Below, one piece after another: positions 24,915 to 38,423 of a stretch of 64,000 nt of DNA (position 1 is its first letter; each line of letters opens with the position of its first letter). The position numbers and the translations under genes are program-made. Below the pieces are notes generated by a model. It worked only from the letters and a program-made list of their open reading frames with translations, was not told the origin of the DNA and did not search any database. This DNA is from Nymphaea colorata (lineage: Eukaryota; Streptophyta; Magnoliopsida; Nymphaeales; Nymphaeaceae), in the NCBI RefSeq assembly GCF_008831285.2, contig NC_045139.1:17280354-17344353 (forward strand), read 5' to 3'.

Positions 24915-25277
24915 TTATAGCAACAGCCTCACCATCTTCGAGAACCCCCAGGACGTCCTCCGGCCACTCTGCTCCAGCAGCGAAGTGCGGGAGTGGAAGA
25001 GCAGCTCGTCGCAAGGAATGCAGAGGCCCGCCTGCTGATCGAACCCGAACTCGTCTGCCGCCATGTCCAGAAGCTCGCGGAAGATCGGGTGGCGGAGGTA
25101 GGAGACGGGGACGACGTGCCGGAGGCGGCGATCGCCGACGTAGACCACAAAGTGGCCACTGGGCACGTCCGTCTTCCAGAGTCGCCTGCTCCGGAGGCGG
25201 CCGAACTTCGCCCACCTCTTCCCTAGGGATAGCGCCGGCTGGGTGAGGTTGCAGAGCTTGGGAAGAATGTGCCCCAT
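24915..25277 (-). CDS. SAUR: SAUR family auxin-responsive protein, divergent type, 120 aa
   Basis: An intronless 120-residue SAUR on the minus strand. A basic N-terminal region (1-36) contains LGKRWAKFGRLRSRRLW. The core spans about 37-92: TDVPSGHFVVYVGDRRLRHV (36-55), SYLRHPIFRELLDMAADEFG (59-78) and AGLCIPCDELLF (83-94). The usual DVPKGH is DVPSGH and the acidic AEEE helix is AADE, so it diverges from the other two SAURs here. There is a C-terminal extension of about 25 residues after the IPCDE motif. The open frame reaches 25298 but that codon is TTG. The ATG at 25277 is the first ATG and sits about 46 bp below a TATA box, implying a very short leader. Codons are GC-rich. TGTCTC lies about 90 bp upstream of the TATA box. 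Confidence 0.92.
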   Translation of the reverse strand: MGHILPKLCNLTQPALSLGKRWAKFGRLRSRRLWKTDVPSGHFVVYVGDRRLRHVVPVSYLRHPIFRELLDMAADEFGFDQQAGLCIPCDELLFHSRTSLLEQSGRRTSWGFSKMVRLLL

Positions 25278-25322
25278 GGCTTCTGAGGAGAGATCCAACC
25301 GATGGATGAAGGACAGCGTGGG

Positions 25323-25332
25323 TATTTTTATA
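25323..25332 (-). promoter_or_regulatory. TATA box of the third SAUR gene
   Basis: Read on the minus strand this is TATAAAAATA. The predicted start of transcription is near 25298-25300, only about 20 nt before the ATG at 25277. Confidence 0.65.
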
Positions 25333-25420
25333 CATCTCCGCCGGACCCACGGCAGTGGCCACCGGGATTAGATTGGATCACCCCGGCTCTTTCAGGAATT
25401 TCTAACCAAGTCCTATCCAC

Positions 25421-25426
25421 TGTCTC
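25421..25426 (+). promoter_or_regulatory. TGTCTC auxin response element near the third SAUR
   Basis: A TGTCTC hexamer, the classic ARF-binding site (established knowledge), lies about 145 bp upstream of the minus-strand SAUR start. It is the only perfect TGTCTC I noticed in the proximal promoter of any of the three SAURs. A hexamer can occur by chance. Confidence 0.4.
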
Positions 25427-25559
25427 ATATTTCAGTAAAGTACTTTTTTGGCAAAATAGCTTTTCTATATTGATTTTTTTTTTAAAAAAAAACCACCTTA
25501 GACCAATAGACTTTGTCACTCGTCTAGACTATAAAACCTCCAAAATCATTCTTCCACCT

Positions 25560-25665
25560 CTTCATTCTAGCATTTAATTCTAGCATTTATGCAAGAAATG
25601 GACTGTCATTAAGATTTGAATCAATGACTGTGCCGACCAGTTGCGCTACATCCCTCGAACTCAAG
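25560..25665 (-). repeat. SINE-like fragment with A-box and B-box words
   Basis: On the minus strand GTAGCGCAACTGGT (A-box-like) is followed about 12 bp later by GATTCAAATC (B-box-like). The layout matches tRNA-derived SINE heads. No target-site duplication was identified. Confidence 0.4.
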
Positions 25666-27821
25666 GTAATAATTTGAAAAAAAAAAGATGCTTATCACCA
25701 ACTTAATTTGATGGTCAAAAGTTGAGTGCTATTTGCATGTTATGGGTTAATGTCGTGTTCATGCTCTCCTCTATTAAAACTTCTTTTGGGTAAAAGAAAG
25801 GTTTCACAAAATATTATGAAAATGAGGGGGCTTAATGAAAGTTTTCCTCGGGGTTCGGTCCTGTCCAGTTGGGTTCAGTCAAATCTGAGTGTGAATTGCT
25901 TTACCAATGGATCTGCCTAACCAAGTTTTCAAGTTTGACTGGCAAGCAAGAAAAATTGTACCAGGCTGCAGGGCCTTGGCCTACTCCTCCAAGTCACAGT
26001 GTTTCAATTATTAGAAGTATGACACAAAGAAGCATTATTTTTCAATTACCAACATTTTTTTTGATATTATCACACTAGTAAATAATTTATATTTGATATA
26101 TTTGTTAGAAAATTTAAAATTTTTCTAGAAATCCATTAAAATGAAATCACATAATGTCCCCGCGTCATATTAGTATTCCATGTGTAAGTTTCATGTCACA
26201 AAAGACCTAGGTCCGTTTATATATGTTGGTGACATGATATATATACAGCTGTACAACCGATATAGACATAGGGTATCTGAATTATGGACCAATTATTTTT
26301 CGTGTATTAGGGCTACATTCGTTATAGCATTAATATAGCTAACAAGAGACTTTTGACCTGGACAATGGGTCAGACTTCAGACTTCCAAAGTTGAAGAAGG
26401 TTAAGAGTTCAATAGAATCTCCTTTCAGATACTCCGGCCAAATTTTGTATATTAGAAAAACAAAGGCATTTAATAAGTAAACATATATTTTATCAATAAA
26501 AACAAATTAAATAAAAAAAAAGGATAGAAAATATAAATGTTGATTGAGACCTATATCATGACATGTATACCGTTTGCATGTTGCTTAATTTGATAAGCAT
26601 GACCTGTGCGAAAAAGAATTAAATTTTGAGTACGTATCTGATGTTTTGACAATCAAAAATTTGCAAACCGAACATACTTTTTTGCAGCTTTTACATTTCC
26701 ACCTATTTCAACTCTTAACTTTTTCATGTGATTTCTTTTCCAAGGAAATATTGCCAACATTTCCCCAAGAACAAATATATAGCTACCATAATTTACTGCG
26801 AATGTCTTGTTTCAGATCCCTACTGCCCTTAGAAAAACATGTAGCACATATATGTATTGAAGAACAAATCTCACCCGTTAGGTTGTAGCCTTAAAGTTAA
26901 CAACCAAATATTTATAAACTTAGAACAACAATTGGAAGCAGCACAAATTCAAAATCTAATTACGCCAGGGCTGATATTAGCTGCTGATTGATCCCCAGTT
27001 CTAATTTTGAGCTCGGACACAGTGGGCCTAATGCCAACACCAGCATCACATCACAAGACTCGAATTCTTAGGCAGGATCGACACTCATTGCGGCCTAACC
27101 TATGGTTGGTTCAATTAAGCATGATTGTGATGTAAAGTTATTCAATCATAAAGCACTATATTGACTCTCTTCTCTTGAATCTCATACTAGATATATATGA
27201 TTATATAGCAAGGTTGATAACCGTGGCTTTTGTGTGATGCAGTTTCCGATCATGTACCTTCGTCTAGATCGAGATTTTTCAGGTTGGCAGTTCATCCAGT
27301 GGTTTGCGTCGGCGATTACAACATCGGAATAAGGGTTTCGCTTGTTAATCTAACTAGCCAGAAGTTTTTGTCTCATTAATGCCTTATACTTGCAAGACAA
27401 AATCTTTGCTTGTGGACTCGATTTTGCATATGATTGGAACTTGATTAAGCATCTGAATGGAACTGTTTATATTGAGCTGTAGCCAGGAAGTTGGTAGGCA
27501 GGGCTAAAAGAGTGTGGGGCAATGGAGATGGCGGACCTGCAACTTTTTTTCTTTTTCCCCTTTGAGTACTTGGAAGTACTGGTGGTCACCCATGGCCATG
27601 GAGATGGGTGCATGACAGCGAAGGGAGATGAGAGGAAGGTCCACTATCCGCTACAAGAACTTGGGCACACAGGTGAGAGATCTTGCACTAAATTCCACCA
27701 ATAAAAGGACATCACGGCTGGTGGATTGCGGTCCTCCAAATTGAATGATCTCAGTTGGGGCGGCTAGCTGTTGTTGAAATTATACACCCTCCCCACATGG
27801 CATGTCCCTTGTCTTCATTTT

Positions 27822-27953
<132 letters not shown>

Positions 27954-28786
27954 GGAATAGACAAATATTAGATCCAAACAAGCAACAATCCTGACTTCAT
28001 AATCTACCTCAGATCGTCTGCTTTCTCTTAGATCACATTCAATAAGAGACGATAGGAAGAGATAGGTTGAAAATTCAAAGGATTAGGGCCGTTGTTCTCT
28101 CTCTCTTAATTCAAAGAGATCATTTAATGACACTTTCTTCTCTCCTTTTTGTGATACTTTGTATCTTTTCTGCATCCATTTCTTTTCAGATGTTGTCTTG
28201 TTTAATGTAGTTCATTTCAGCTCTCTCTCTTTGAGAGAGAAACAGAGAGAGAATATATCTATTTAAATGTCATGTAATCTTGTAAATATATAATGTTAAC
28301 CAGGGATACCACTTGAATTTTCGAATCCAGGACGTCATATTATCAATTGGTCGTCACATCAGATGATTTTTCGAATGATGTCAACTTTCTGTTATCACTT
28401 TAAGCAATCCAAGGTGGGGTCTTCTGAATAACTGGCATGCATATAGAGGTTGATGGTCTACGCTAGATATGAGTATCGGTTACCGCACTCTTTAGGAGAA
28501 TCAAACGAGACAAAGGAAACCATGAGTCTAAATCAGCGGCCTGTTTTATACTAAGTTCCATGTGCATGTGATAGTATCGATAATTTTTCTTGGCAGTTGG
28601 CTTATCAATCAGTTACTTCCTAGAGGTTGTGCCTCAAATAGCAATTGTATTTCGCTAGCTAGCCAGCTCCAATTACTACAAAAAGCTAGACCCTTCATGA
28701 ATCCATGACAATCTCATCTACCAGCGGGATTTAAGTACATACCTTCATGCTTACACCAAGTCACATCTGATGAATATGATCTAATC

Positions 28787-28789
<3 letters not shown>

Positions 28790-28833
<44 letters not shown>
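28790..28833. repeat. (TC)n microsatellite
   Basis: A pure TC run of about 44 bp. Confidence 0.92.
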
Positions 28834-28835
<2 letters not shown>

Positions 28836-30899
28836 GTAATTGTTCCTTGCTCACAGGCAATAGGATGCTCAATTTTTTTGTAGTTTGTGCTTCTTGAATA
28901 CCATCTACAAGATATAGAAACTTTTAAAATAGAGTTGCTGATTACAGGCAAGGGATTGTGATGAGAAGTCCTGGACGCATCCCTGATCTTTTGAACCACC
29001 GACTACTTTGTGTTCTAAGTAGATGTCCATGCATTCCTTTTCGTTTAATCTTCTTTTCTGTGATCTATAGCAAACTCAGCATTGTGAAGGTGAATCTGAA
29101 TCAGTTGCGGATAGGAAAAGTATTTAAAACATCATCTTCTGCCAAAAAGAATGGCAGCAAGGCATAAAAAGCAATTAAAGCAAGAGAATTAGTCTTTTAA
29201 AAAAAAAATATGCTTTACTATTAAAGGAAATGGCACTAAATCAAATTGATTTTGCCATCAATTTGATCGGAATATGCCTATTCAAGCCGATTCTCATAAC
29301 ATTAGTTCGGAACTGGCGATTGCTCGTGATCATTAATGCGGCCTTCATGCATGATTATCTTTGATCTTAAGATGATGTAGTAAATGTATGACTCTTAAGT
29401 AATGATGTTCAGAAAAAATTCAGAGGTGAACTAATTTGCTGTCTTTTCAGTGGCTGACGGCATAAAGATTTGAATTCTCAAAATTTCTCCGTCCCCTTAC
29501 AGATAGGATAGGATAATGGGAGATAAATTTTGGCAACTTCTTGGGTACAGTCATGTGAAACAATGGCAGACTATTATTTCTCTGCGGTGAACATGTTCCT
29601 CCTCTGTAGGCCTTGGAGTTTTTTCAGATCTTGAGGGCTTAGGTACAGAGGAAGCCATGGCCACGTGACGTTGCCTAACCCTGATAAAGCCCGCCTCCCT
29701 CCGCGGATGTACCGTCATTGAGAAGAACTGCACAACCACATGCTCTCTCTATCTGTCATTCATGTGAAAGGATTTAGAATCAGTGTTTCTTCTTTTTAGC
29801 TGTTCACTGTTGCAGAAGACTTTGATCCTTACAATGCCGCTTCTTTCTTTGACAAAGCCTGAAGAATCACATGCTCGTTCTCCCAGCGCCCCTACAATCC
29901 CCTCTCTTCTCATTGATCCCATCAATAACTGATGAGTCAGTATACTGCAGTCTCCATTAGTACGAATAGCTTGTCGTTTTTGGCATACCAGTAATCAAGC
30001 TCTGTTACATAAATATCATCCTTCAAACGAAAAAGTTTGTCCTCGGTTCGTGTTTTAATTACTTTGAATCTGATATAATCTTTCGAACATTTCCAAAATA
30101 ATCTTACGAGCAGATTTCTCAACGATTGAATTCATTGTGCATTAAAGATGTTTAAAAGCACTAATTATCACCTAATGTACATGCTCTAATGTTAATCACT
30201 CATCTAATCATCTAGTTCGTAAGTAGAGAAATTATGTGGTTTTATTTAAATTTAAACCAAGTTATTGAGCTGTTAACGAGTAAACAGCATATTCCAACAA
30301 TTTGGCTTTATGAAAATGCATCTTGTTCATAAACAAGTCATTGCTTTCGAAATAGGTTTCGGGTTCAATTGCTTCTTTCCTAACTCTAATTTAGAATTAA
30401 AGCAGTGCGTGCCGTCATGTTGATGTTCATAAATGAGTCAGTGATTTGAAACAGACCTAGCAAGAATTCAGACTCAATTGCTTTCTTCTCCAGTTTCCTG
30501 TAGAATCATACCAGTTTACCAGCTCATGTTCTGTTAGTTAATTTCAGCCAAGCCAACCTTGAACATCTTAATTAGCTCATGCAGCCCTTTTAAATGCTTC
30601 CAAGCTAGAAACGTCATGCCTAGATGGTCAAGTGAATTTATCTACTCAAGTGATGTAAATTTTAAACATTTAAATATTTTTGTGTCTGAATCTTGAAATT
30701 CGACGACTGTTTTCAATAAGCTTAGACTCAAATTTTATTGTTTTCAGCCTGGAAAAACACAGTTTCCTTAGATAGATTGCAAAACCAGCTCACTTTTCAA
30801 CTTAGTTATGTCCTCGAACTTCACTCGCATATTGTATGAAAACAAGACAATGCTTGAATATTTCAAGTTCAGCGGGGGCTGGTAGTCAGCCAATCTCCG

Positions 30900-30992
30900 T
30901 TTCGAATCTCTTAATGTCAATTCTCTGTGTTGCAAAAGGGGGGCCATTTTTCGAATCTCTTAATGTCAATTTTCTGTGTTGCAAAAGGGGGG
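30900..30992 (+). repeat. 49-bp tandem duplication
   Basis: TTTCGAATCTCTTAATGTCA starts copies at 30900 and 30949. Both run on to TGCAAAAGGGGGG with one mismatch. The period is 49 bp. Confidence 0.85.
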
Positions 30993-32791
30993 TCATTGTG
31001 TCGAAGTGCGGAGGAAGCAGCATCCCGAAGCACAAAAGCAGGCTCTATATCCTAGGCAGACAAAAGGTTGGGTAGGGTCTTCGGCCTTCGGCAGGGAGTG
31101 GGTCTCTCTCGCTCACCTATAGTTCCTCAAGCTCGGGTGTAGTCTTCTTTGCATAACAATCTATTATGCAGTCAAATTCCTGGTAAATTATGCATCAACC
31201 TTCTAAATTTAGTTAAGATCCGTTTTTCTTCAAATTTCTTACGATTCATTAATCTAGTTATTCTGATAGCAATCAAAACTGCATCAACCCTAAGAACTAA
31301 TTGGAGCTCAGACCGAACTCAACTTGCAAATTAGAAAATCACTTGCAGAGTGGATGAAGATTAAGTACTTATCAACTTGCCGATAACAACCCAAAATCTC
31401 TCTCCTCTCTCTCTCTCTCTCTCTCGGCGACTGATTCCACATACCGTATGGCCAACGATGAAGATGATGGTGACGCTGATTAGATATGACTTACCATTAC
31501 AACTCACAAGGAAAACCTTAGAACTCTGCACCGTATTCAGATCAAATTCGAGGGGTAAAAGAAAAAGCGATTAACTACTTTCTGGGGAAAAGTCACTATA
31601 ATTGTTCTACCTTTGTCGTAAAATGTGAATTTTGCATCATAAAACACGTTTTAATTTGTAATCGATGTATATGCATATGGTATGTGCAAATCCAGTATGC
31701 AGGTTTTGAGGCAGGTTACAAAAACGAAGCCGTTCACGTAGTGCTTAGGTCTGAGTCTGCTCGGGTGTGAAAACCAAATTTCGATTGAGTGACAATTAGT
31801 TCGACCAAGGTTCGGGCGCGTTTATAATCTACTCATGATCCAGCCCGTTTCTCAAACTGGATAAAAATGTACTTTTATCTTTTCATTTTTCTTTTCCTTC
31901 TCCGGTTTTTCACATTGAAAAATATGTTTTAGATTTCTATGATCCAGATACTATGCTGCTTCGTTCCAACCCAGCAGTCACTGGACACTTGCTAACCGAT
32001 TCGATTCAGGAATCATTCTTGGGTTGAATTAAGGGAAGCAAAATACATGAAAAAAAAAGGGGTAAGCTGTCAAATTTTTTATATAAAACGATATGAACAT
32101 AAAGAGGTCTGGAAACCCACAAATTAGAAGAAATCACCATCACCAAACACTCGAAAACACGGAGTACCATTTGTTAACTTCCTTTTCAAGATGAGACCAG
32201 ATTTTTCAGCTGTCATTACCATCAATACACACCATCCCATTAAAACCCTATCAGAAGAAACGACGAAGAGGGGGGGGGGGGGAGAAAAAGGACTTACAAC
32301 TCTACACATTAGACATGTATATACAATTCCACCTTCTTCCCTCCTTCCCAACCACATGGCAGTGAATTCTGTAGTCCGATTGCGTTATGGCAATCTAAAT
32401 ACAGATGTACAGCGTATTTGCTCTTAGACAGTAAGAGAATGCTATTGTTCTTCAAAATATATCTGCATCCCACTCTCATGTGATGTGGAAAGGAACAAAA
32501 CGCTTCCTTATACTGTGTTGAACGTGTATGGGGTGGAAAAACAGCTTCAAGAAACCAGGGGAACCACCAGTAAACCAAGTGTTGAAAGGAAAACAACAAT
32601 GTCCAAGGCCTGATTATGTACTGCCAATGCCACCATCTTATCTCAGCACAGGGTGTTGATGCGACATTGGTGAGACAGAGGAATCAAAATATACATGAGC
32701 TGTGTTATCTGCAAAAGGTTTTTCGAATCCACACAGATTGTTCTGAATTTCTTTCTGAACCTCCTGACTCAACGAAGCTTGCTGGAGAATT

Positions 32792-35700
32792 CTAAAGGGA
32801 GGTTTTCCCTCTAGAAAAAAATCTGCTGATGCCACGCCCCTGCTTCTCCGGAGTTGAGAATGACGAGGCCGAAGATGTAGAGGACTTGGAAGACCTGTGT
32901 TTTTGGCGCTTTGAACTAATGGGTGAACTTGTAACTGGGCTTGCTTCTGTGTCCGACGAACTAAGTGCAGCATTATATGTATCGGCACTGAAATCACCAT
33001 TTGGCACAAATGAAGCTTGGAGCTCCATATTGGCAGCACGGGATTCAGGTGTGTCAGTCATGCCATGAAGCTCATGGGCTTCATTTTCATCTTCAAAGAA
33101 CAATCCGTTTTCCAAACGTTTGTCAACAATTGGGGAGCCTGGGGTTTCTGCAGGACGCAATGCCTTAAGTTGCCTTCCGAGGAGAAAGATGGTCTCTTGG
33201 CACTGTGCCAGTTTCTCTGCTGCCGCAGCTATCTCTTTTTCCTGCAATGAAAAAGAATAAGGAAATCAAGTTGTATCAATATACAAGTTACTGGCCTGTC
33301 AAGCTTTATGATTTCAATTTTCTTTTAAAAGGGACATGAATGCACTCATGAAGCAAAAAAGCTAAAGGCATTTCACGAGTTCATAGTTGAACACCTTATT
33401 TGCTAAACCTTGTAAAATCATGCATTTCAAATTATATAAACTGACATTAACCAATAATAGAGATGCCATTCAAAAATGTCAACTCTTAACTACAAAATGA
33501 TACATAAATTTAAATGTGATTTAGTTCATAATGTTTGAAAATCAACTTAAAGAAAATGCAGAATAGGCAATCAAGATCCTGAATTGATGAATGCATGACA
33601 AGGTGCTGACTAGGGGTATGGACCGAATCATGACGATGCAGGATGTGCGTGTCAAGTGATGTGTGGATGCAATGACAAGGTGGTGACTGTGCATATGAGC
33701 AGAATCATGATAACGTAGTACATGCATATCAAGCAATGCATGGATGTGACAGATTGGATTAAACATCTTTATTTCGGTTTGAAGCATGACATGCATTGGT
33801 AATAAACTGTCAACTAATTTAACAAAGTGGCTAATCAAACATGTATAACAAAAGGTAACTGGAGAATAATCAGAATTCCACTCAACTTCGAACAGATCTT
33901 CCACATGGTCCACATGCATTCGTCATTTAAGTGTATATTAAGAAGTATCTTGGGGAGTTAGGAGTAATTTTCTAAAGGAAAAGCATACTATTCGTACAGG
34001 CTAAATCTGCATCTCAAATTAGTAAAAGATCTCAAATTAGTAAAAGAACCTCAAGCAATAATTTTAAGTTTTACTGTTTCTCATTAAAGAGGTGCTTTTA
34101 CAGCAAGCATTTTCTGTATTGCATCATATCCTCTTTTGACATCTAACAGTCTTCAAATGCAAATGCATGTACAGCAGAAACTAAAAGATGCACCACCACA
34201 CAACATTCCAAAGTACAAAAACTAACATGACATGACATGGCTCATCAAGTTATTGTATATAAGAAAAAAGGAAAGAAAATCATGTTTATTATTGTTGGTA
34301 TTGGTCCGTGAAATTCAGCTCTTGCAGTTCTGCCATGGCTTCTTTTTTCATGTCATTAAAGATTTCTTTGAAGTGTCAACTGTCCACCCAAAGTTACTCG
34401 TGATTTCTCTTGAGTGTGTGTCACTACTAAAAACGAGCATTTGGATGGAGCCTGGGATGTGCAACTGTATTTTAGAATAAGGATAAAACAGACTCAAATT
34501 TCACACCCATCTATCTTTTCACAGTTGGAGCATCACCTGAAAATGTTACCAGAAATTATCAAAGTCCTTTACAGTCATGTAGGAGGGGATATGCGAATTG
34601 ACTCTCTAATGAACATGTTACAAGTACACTAAAAGGACTGAAGGCAGAAGGTAAAGGATCCTCTAGTTACAGCAAAATGTGTGCTTACTTCATGCTTAAT
34701 TCAGATAATATGAAGTAAGGCACCTCAGGTGAACGAATTTTTCATTGCTTACCTGTTTCGCTTTGAGTTCACTGTCAGCAGCAGAAGATGAAGAGCAGCG
34801 TGAGCATTCCTCGTTCCTGCAGAAATGTTCACAAGCATGTCAACATAGACATAATGAGTTAAGAAGCAAGATAATAGTACAAGATGAACTATCACAGAGC
34901 TAAGAACAGTCATGAAGATGGGAGGCATTCCTAAAAATTACTTTCACATGTATTTCTCTGTTTTGTAGGAATGTTTGATGCTCTCCAAGATGAGAATGTG
35001 TTTACACTAATAACATGGCATTTTTGTCTAACCTTTGAAGCTGCTCCTGAAGATCCTTGCATTTTGCTAAAGCCTCCTGATGGCTGTGCTGCTCTGCTTG
35101 AAGCTCCAAATCCAACTTCTCAGCTTTTGCTTTTACCTGGTTTAATTCAGTTTCTGTTTCCGAAACGCGCACCTCAAGCAACTTATAAGATTCTGCCATG
35201 CATTTTAGTTGAGTTTCTGCCAAGCTATTGGACTTCTCAGAAGCTGCAAGCTGCAACTTGAACTCTGAGAGCTGCTTTTCCATTTCTGCTAGTTGAGCTT
35301 TTGTTTTCTCCAAGCTTTCCTTATAACTAGCCAATTCTGCTTCCACATTATCCTTCTCAAGTTTCAACTGTGCAATTTCTTCATTTAAAGAGTTATATGT
35401 TTCCGTCATATCAGAAGCAGGACACAGCAGTCCATTTTGCAGACCCTCAAAATCAGAATTGGAGTGAAAATTTGTCCCATTGCAGGATACATCTTTTGAA
35501 GAATGAATAGGTACTTGGTTTTCAAGGCCATTTGGATTATCAGCACAAATGGCACCATTGGCTTCTTCTGTGGGGGCAGAACTTTTCAGTACATTGAAAT
35601 ATAGTTCGCTAGCTTCGGACAAAACATGGGCAAGATCAAGTATAAATTCTTGAATGCTCATTTTACCACACAAAACTTTGTTAACAGATTCAGAGAATAA

Positions 35701-38423
35701 TTTCATTTTACTAAGTGACAGCTCATCAGCGGAATTTTGATCCTTGCACATGTTCTCAGCTTCTTTTGCAAGTGATGAAACAAAATTTTGGACCTTTGAT
35801 ATGGCATCTGTCAAATCAATTCCAGTACTTTGATCCAGACCAAGATATGGAACAGCAGAATCCCCACAATCCATCGGTCTGCTTACAGCATGAGGTTGTT
35901 GATTGGAAGCAGTTTCTGAGAGTTGCTCCCCAGAGGAACAAACAGAAGCACGGGGCAATGCATTTTGTATATCCTGTACCACACATCTAATGTCCTCCAG
36001 AATGCTCTCAACGTCACCTTCCTTAGTATGTGATTCAAAAATGACTGCAAGCCTTTTCTTAAGCTGCGGTAGTGATGCTTTGCTTGAATCAGAGATCAAC
36101 TCTAGGTTGGAAGCTTCTTCACTAAGAGAAGCCAGATTGCCTGAGGATATGATACAAGTTTCATTTTTGGGAGCAGACACAAACAATTCAGATCCATTTT
36201 CATCGGTTTTCTTATGAGATGAGTTGTTGGGCATGCATATAGAACCATTAGATTCTGTCGACATGCACGCCAATTTTTCCATCTCAAGAAAGTCGTCCAT
36301 AACTTCCAAGTTAGTGGAAATATCAACTTTGCTACCTTTGTCGATAACTTTATCTTTCTTGAAATTTGACAGTTCTGAAATCAACGCTGTAGCCCAGGAC
36401 TCAGCACAGCTAACTTCATCATCAATGCCATCTTCAGACATTGATGTCATGCTTGGAGGAGTGCTACTATTGTGGTCCACAGACCCATCAACGGGCACCT
36501 CCATGTTAGATTTCGGCAAACTTCTTCCATGGCCCAGAGACTGCAGTTGTGCTTCAACAGCATGTAGCTTGCTTGCTGTTTTAGCACACATGTTTCTAGA
36601 GGCTTGCAGTTCACTATTACGTTTTGCCAGAGCTTCTTTAAGCATCTTTGTTTCTTCCTCCATCGCCAATAATCGTGCTGTTAGGAACTCAGTCTCTTTC
36701 TGGTTTTGCTGAGCAATGTCAGGCAGAAATTCAGATACTGGAGGTGGATGGGAAACCGAATTTCTGACTTGGGACCGTCGCAATCTATTTTCCCCATAGT
36801 CCCTCCCTAAGTTCTCAACTTCAAGCTTCATTTGAGCCAATGCAGCAGGACCAGGCAATTTCTTCCTGACAAGTCCCCGTAACCTTTGGCACTCTGCTTC
36901 TAGTTTTGCAATTTTTTTAACACTCTCTAAATGTTGCCTATTTGCTACTTCAGCAGATCTAATGCTCATATTCTTCTCTTCATTTCGGATTTCAAGCTCC
37001 TTCGAAACAACATGAAGCTCATACTTCATGGAACTTATTTCCCTTTCACATGATTGAATGTTGGATTTTAAGACTTCAATTTCTCTATCAGCCTGAGATT
37101 TCTCTTCTTTCAAATCCATTATGACTGCAGCACGTTCTTGCAATGATCTAGCAAGTGCATCATTTTCAGCTGAAGATCTAAGAAGCTCTTCTTCTAACTG
37201 TGTGATTTTTGCTTCAAATTCAAATTTGACCTTTTCCCATTGTTTGGATTTGCTAATTACTAATTCTTGCATTTTCTGTTCACTTTCTTCCTTGATATGC
37301 CGAATTTGCCTCATGCACTCTTTCAAAGCCCCATCCAAATGGGAAGCCCGATCATCAGATTCATGCTTCTGTAATGTTAAAGTTTCAAGCTGTTGTTTTA
37401 GTGCCAGAGCTTCTGCTTCAGCTTTTTCCCATCCTGAGAATTGTAGTCCAGCAGGCCAACCACAGATCAGTAAATTCACATAATATGAATGTCAAAAGTT
37501 AAAACTTAAAAGAAGTGCATACACCAACAGAGTTGGTCAGTTTTTCCCTATTCAACAGTGCGTATAACAAATGCAAGTTCCAACTAAATCAAATGAGACA
37601 AGTTCCAATGAAATCCTACTAAGTTCTATGGAACAAATTATAAAGTAGCATCAACTTTTGCAGGCATATGTGAAACTTCTTGTACTCATACCTGACACAG
37701 CTTCTTCAGCAACTTTAGCGTGCTGCTTGACAAGGTTATCTTTGGTGGTAACATCAGAGAGTGTTGATGAAAGCTTTTCATTTAATATCTTCACCTGCTC
37801 TTCTGATTCAGTCAACTTCGCATATGCTTCTAATGAGATCTGAACATAATTTATATTCTTTGAAGAATCCTGCCAAAAAAAATGAATAATAGGATAATAT
37901 CAAGAATGAAGTTGAATGCAAGCTTATTCTTTTAGCAATAGACAAATAAATGAGCGTTCACTTAGAAAAGAAGGTGAGGCATAACAAATTGTGCCATCAT
38001 ATTCTTATTGTCAATCTTCGACTTCATCTTCCTTGTGTTTAATCTTTTTGTTCTTCAGGTGTTACTGTTATTATGGTGACCATCTGAGAAGTGCAAAACC
38101 GATTGAATGATCTCAAGTTATTGTGAAATTGGTCTGAATTGGTTATTATCATTCATCTCTTGTCTCAGCTCAAGGTCATCCATTATACACCTTATTTAGA
38201 AGCAAAGATTCTACAGAAACAGATACAGATTAAGAATCAAAATAAAAAAGCCATTGTGAAATCAGGTTAGAAGTTTTCCACATTCAGGTAACAAGTGAAG
38301 TTAGTAAATTACCAGATCTTCATGCTGACCATTTGTGTTAGCCAATGAAGCAGCATTAGAATCTGTACCAGCTGCAACCTTGTCAGAGCTTTTCTTTCTC
38401 CAGGGCCAACTACGACGATCCAT
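32792..38423 (-). CDS. FPP: Filament-like plant protein (FPP4/FPP6-type), 1067 aa, five coding exons
   Basis: Coding exons in order are 38423-38313, 37869-37692, 37433-35033, 34816-34753 and 33241-32792. All have GT-AG borders and compatible phases, giving 1067 residues, about the size of the large FPP members. FPPs are long plant-specific coiled-coil proteins. Tomato FPP binds MAF1, a protein linked to the nuclear envelope, and FPPs are thought to act as structural scaffolds (family knowledge). Seen here: the family N-terminus MDRRSWPWRKKSSDK (1-15); the WEKAEAEALALKQQ start of the first coiled coil (98-111); RLRGLVRKKLPGPAALAQMK (280-299); a low-complexity acidic/Ser-rich middle; and a second coiled coil at about 770-897. 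The conserved tail starts EKEIAAAAEKLAQCQETIFL (919-938) and ends ISRFFSRGKTSL. The start is fixed by the family N-terminus. A likely 5'UTR intron is described separately. Confidence 0.95.
33589..33739. repeat. Degenerate ~75-bp tandem repeat in the last FPP intron
   Basis: Two adjoining copies (about 33589-33662 and 33664-33739) share GCA(N)TGACAAGGTG, GAATCATGA and ATCAAGC/GTCAAGT blocks in the same order. They lie in the 1.5-kb intron between the last two FPP exons. Confidence 0.6.

Noticed and set aside
24993-25226. Long frames on the opposite strand of the third SAUR
   Set aside because: They are shadows of a GC-rich coding sequence. The minus frame has clear SAUR motifs.
25278-25298. 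Seven-residue N-terminal extension of the third SAUR
   Set aside because: The first codon is TTG and lies at the predicted transcription start. The ATG at 25277 is the better start.
29551-29739. 62-codon minus-strand frame
   Set aside because: It starts at GTG, has no family features and no promoter signal.
32271-32281. G-run as a G-quadruplex
   Set aside because: It is a single uninterrupted G tract without the four spaced runs needed. The same applies to the G-run near 47672.
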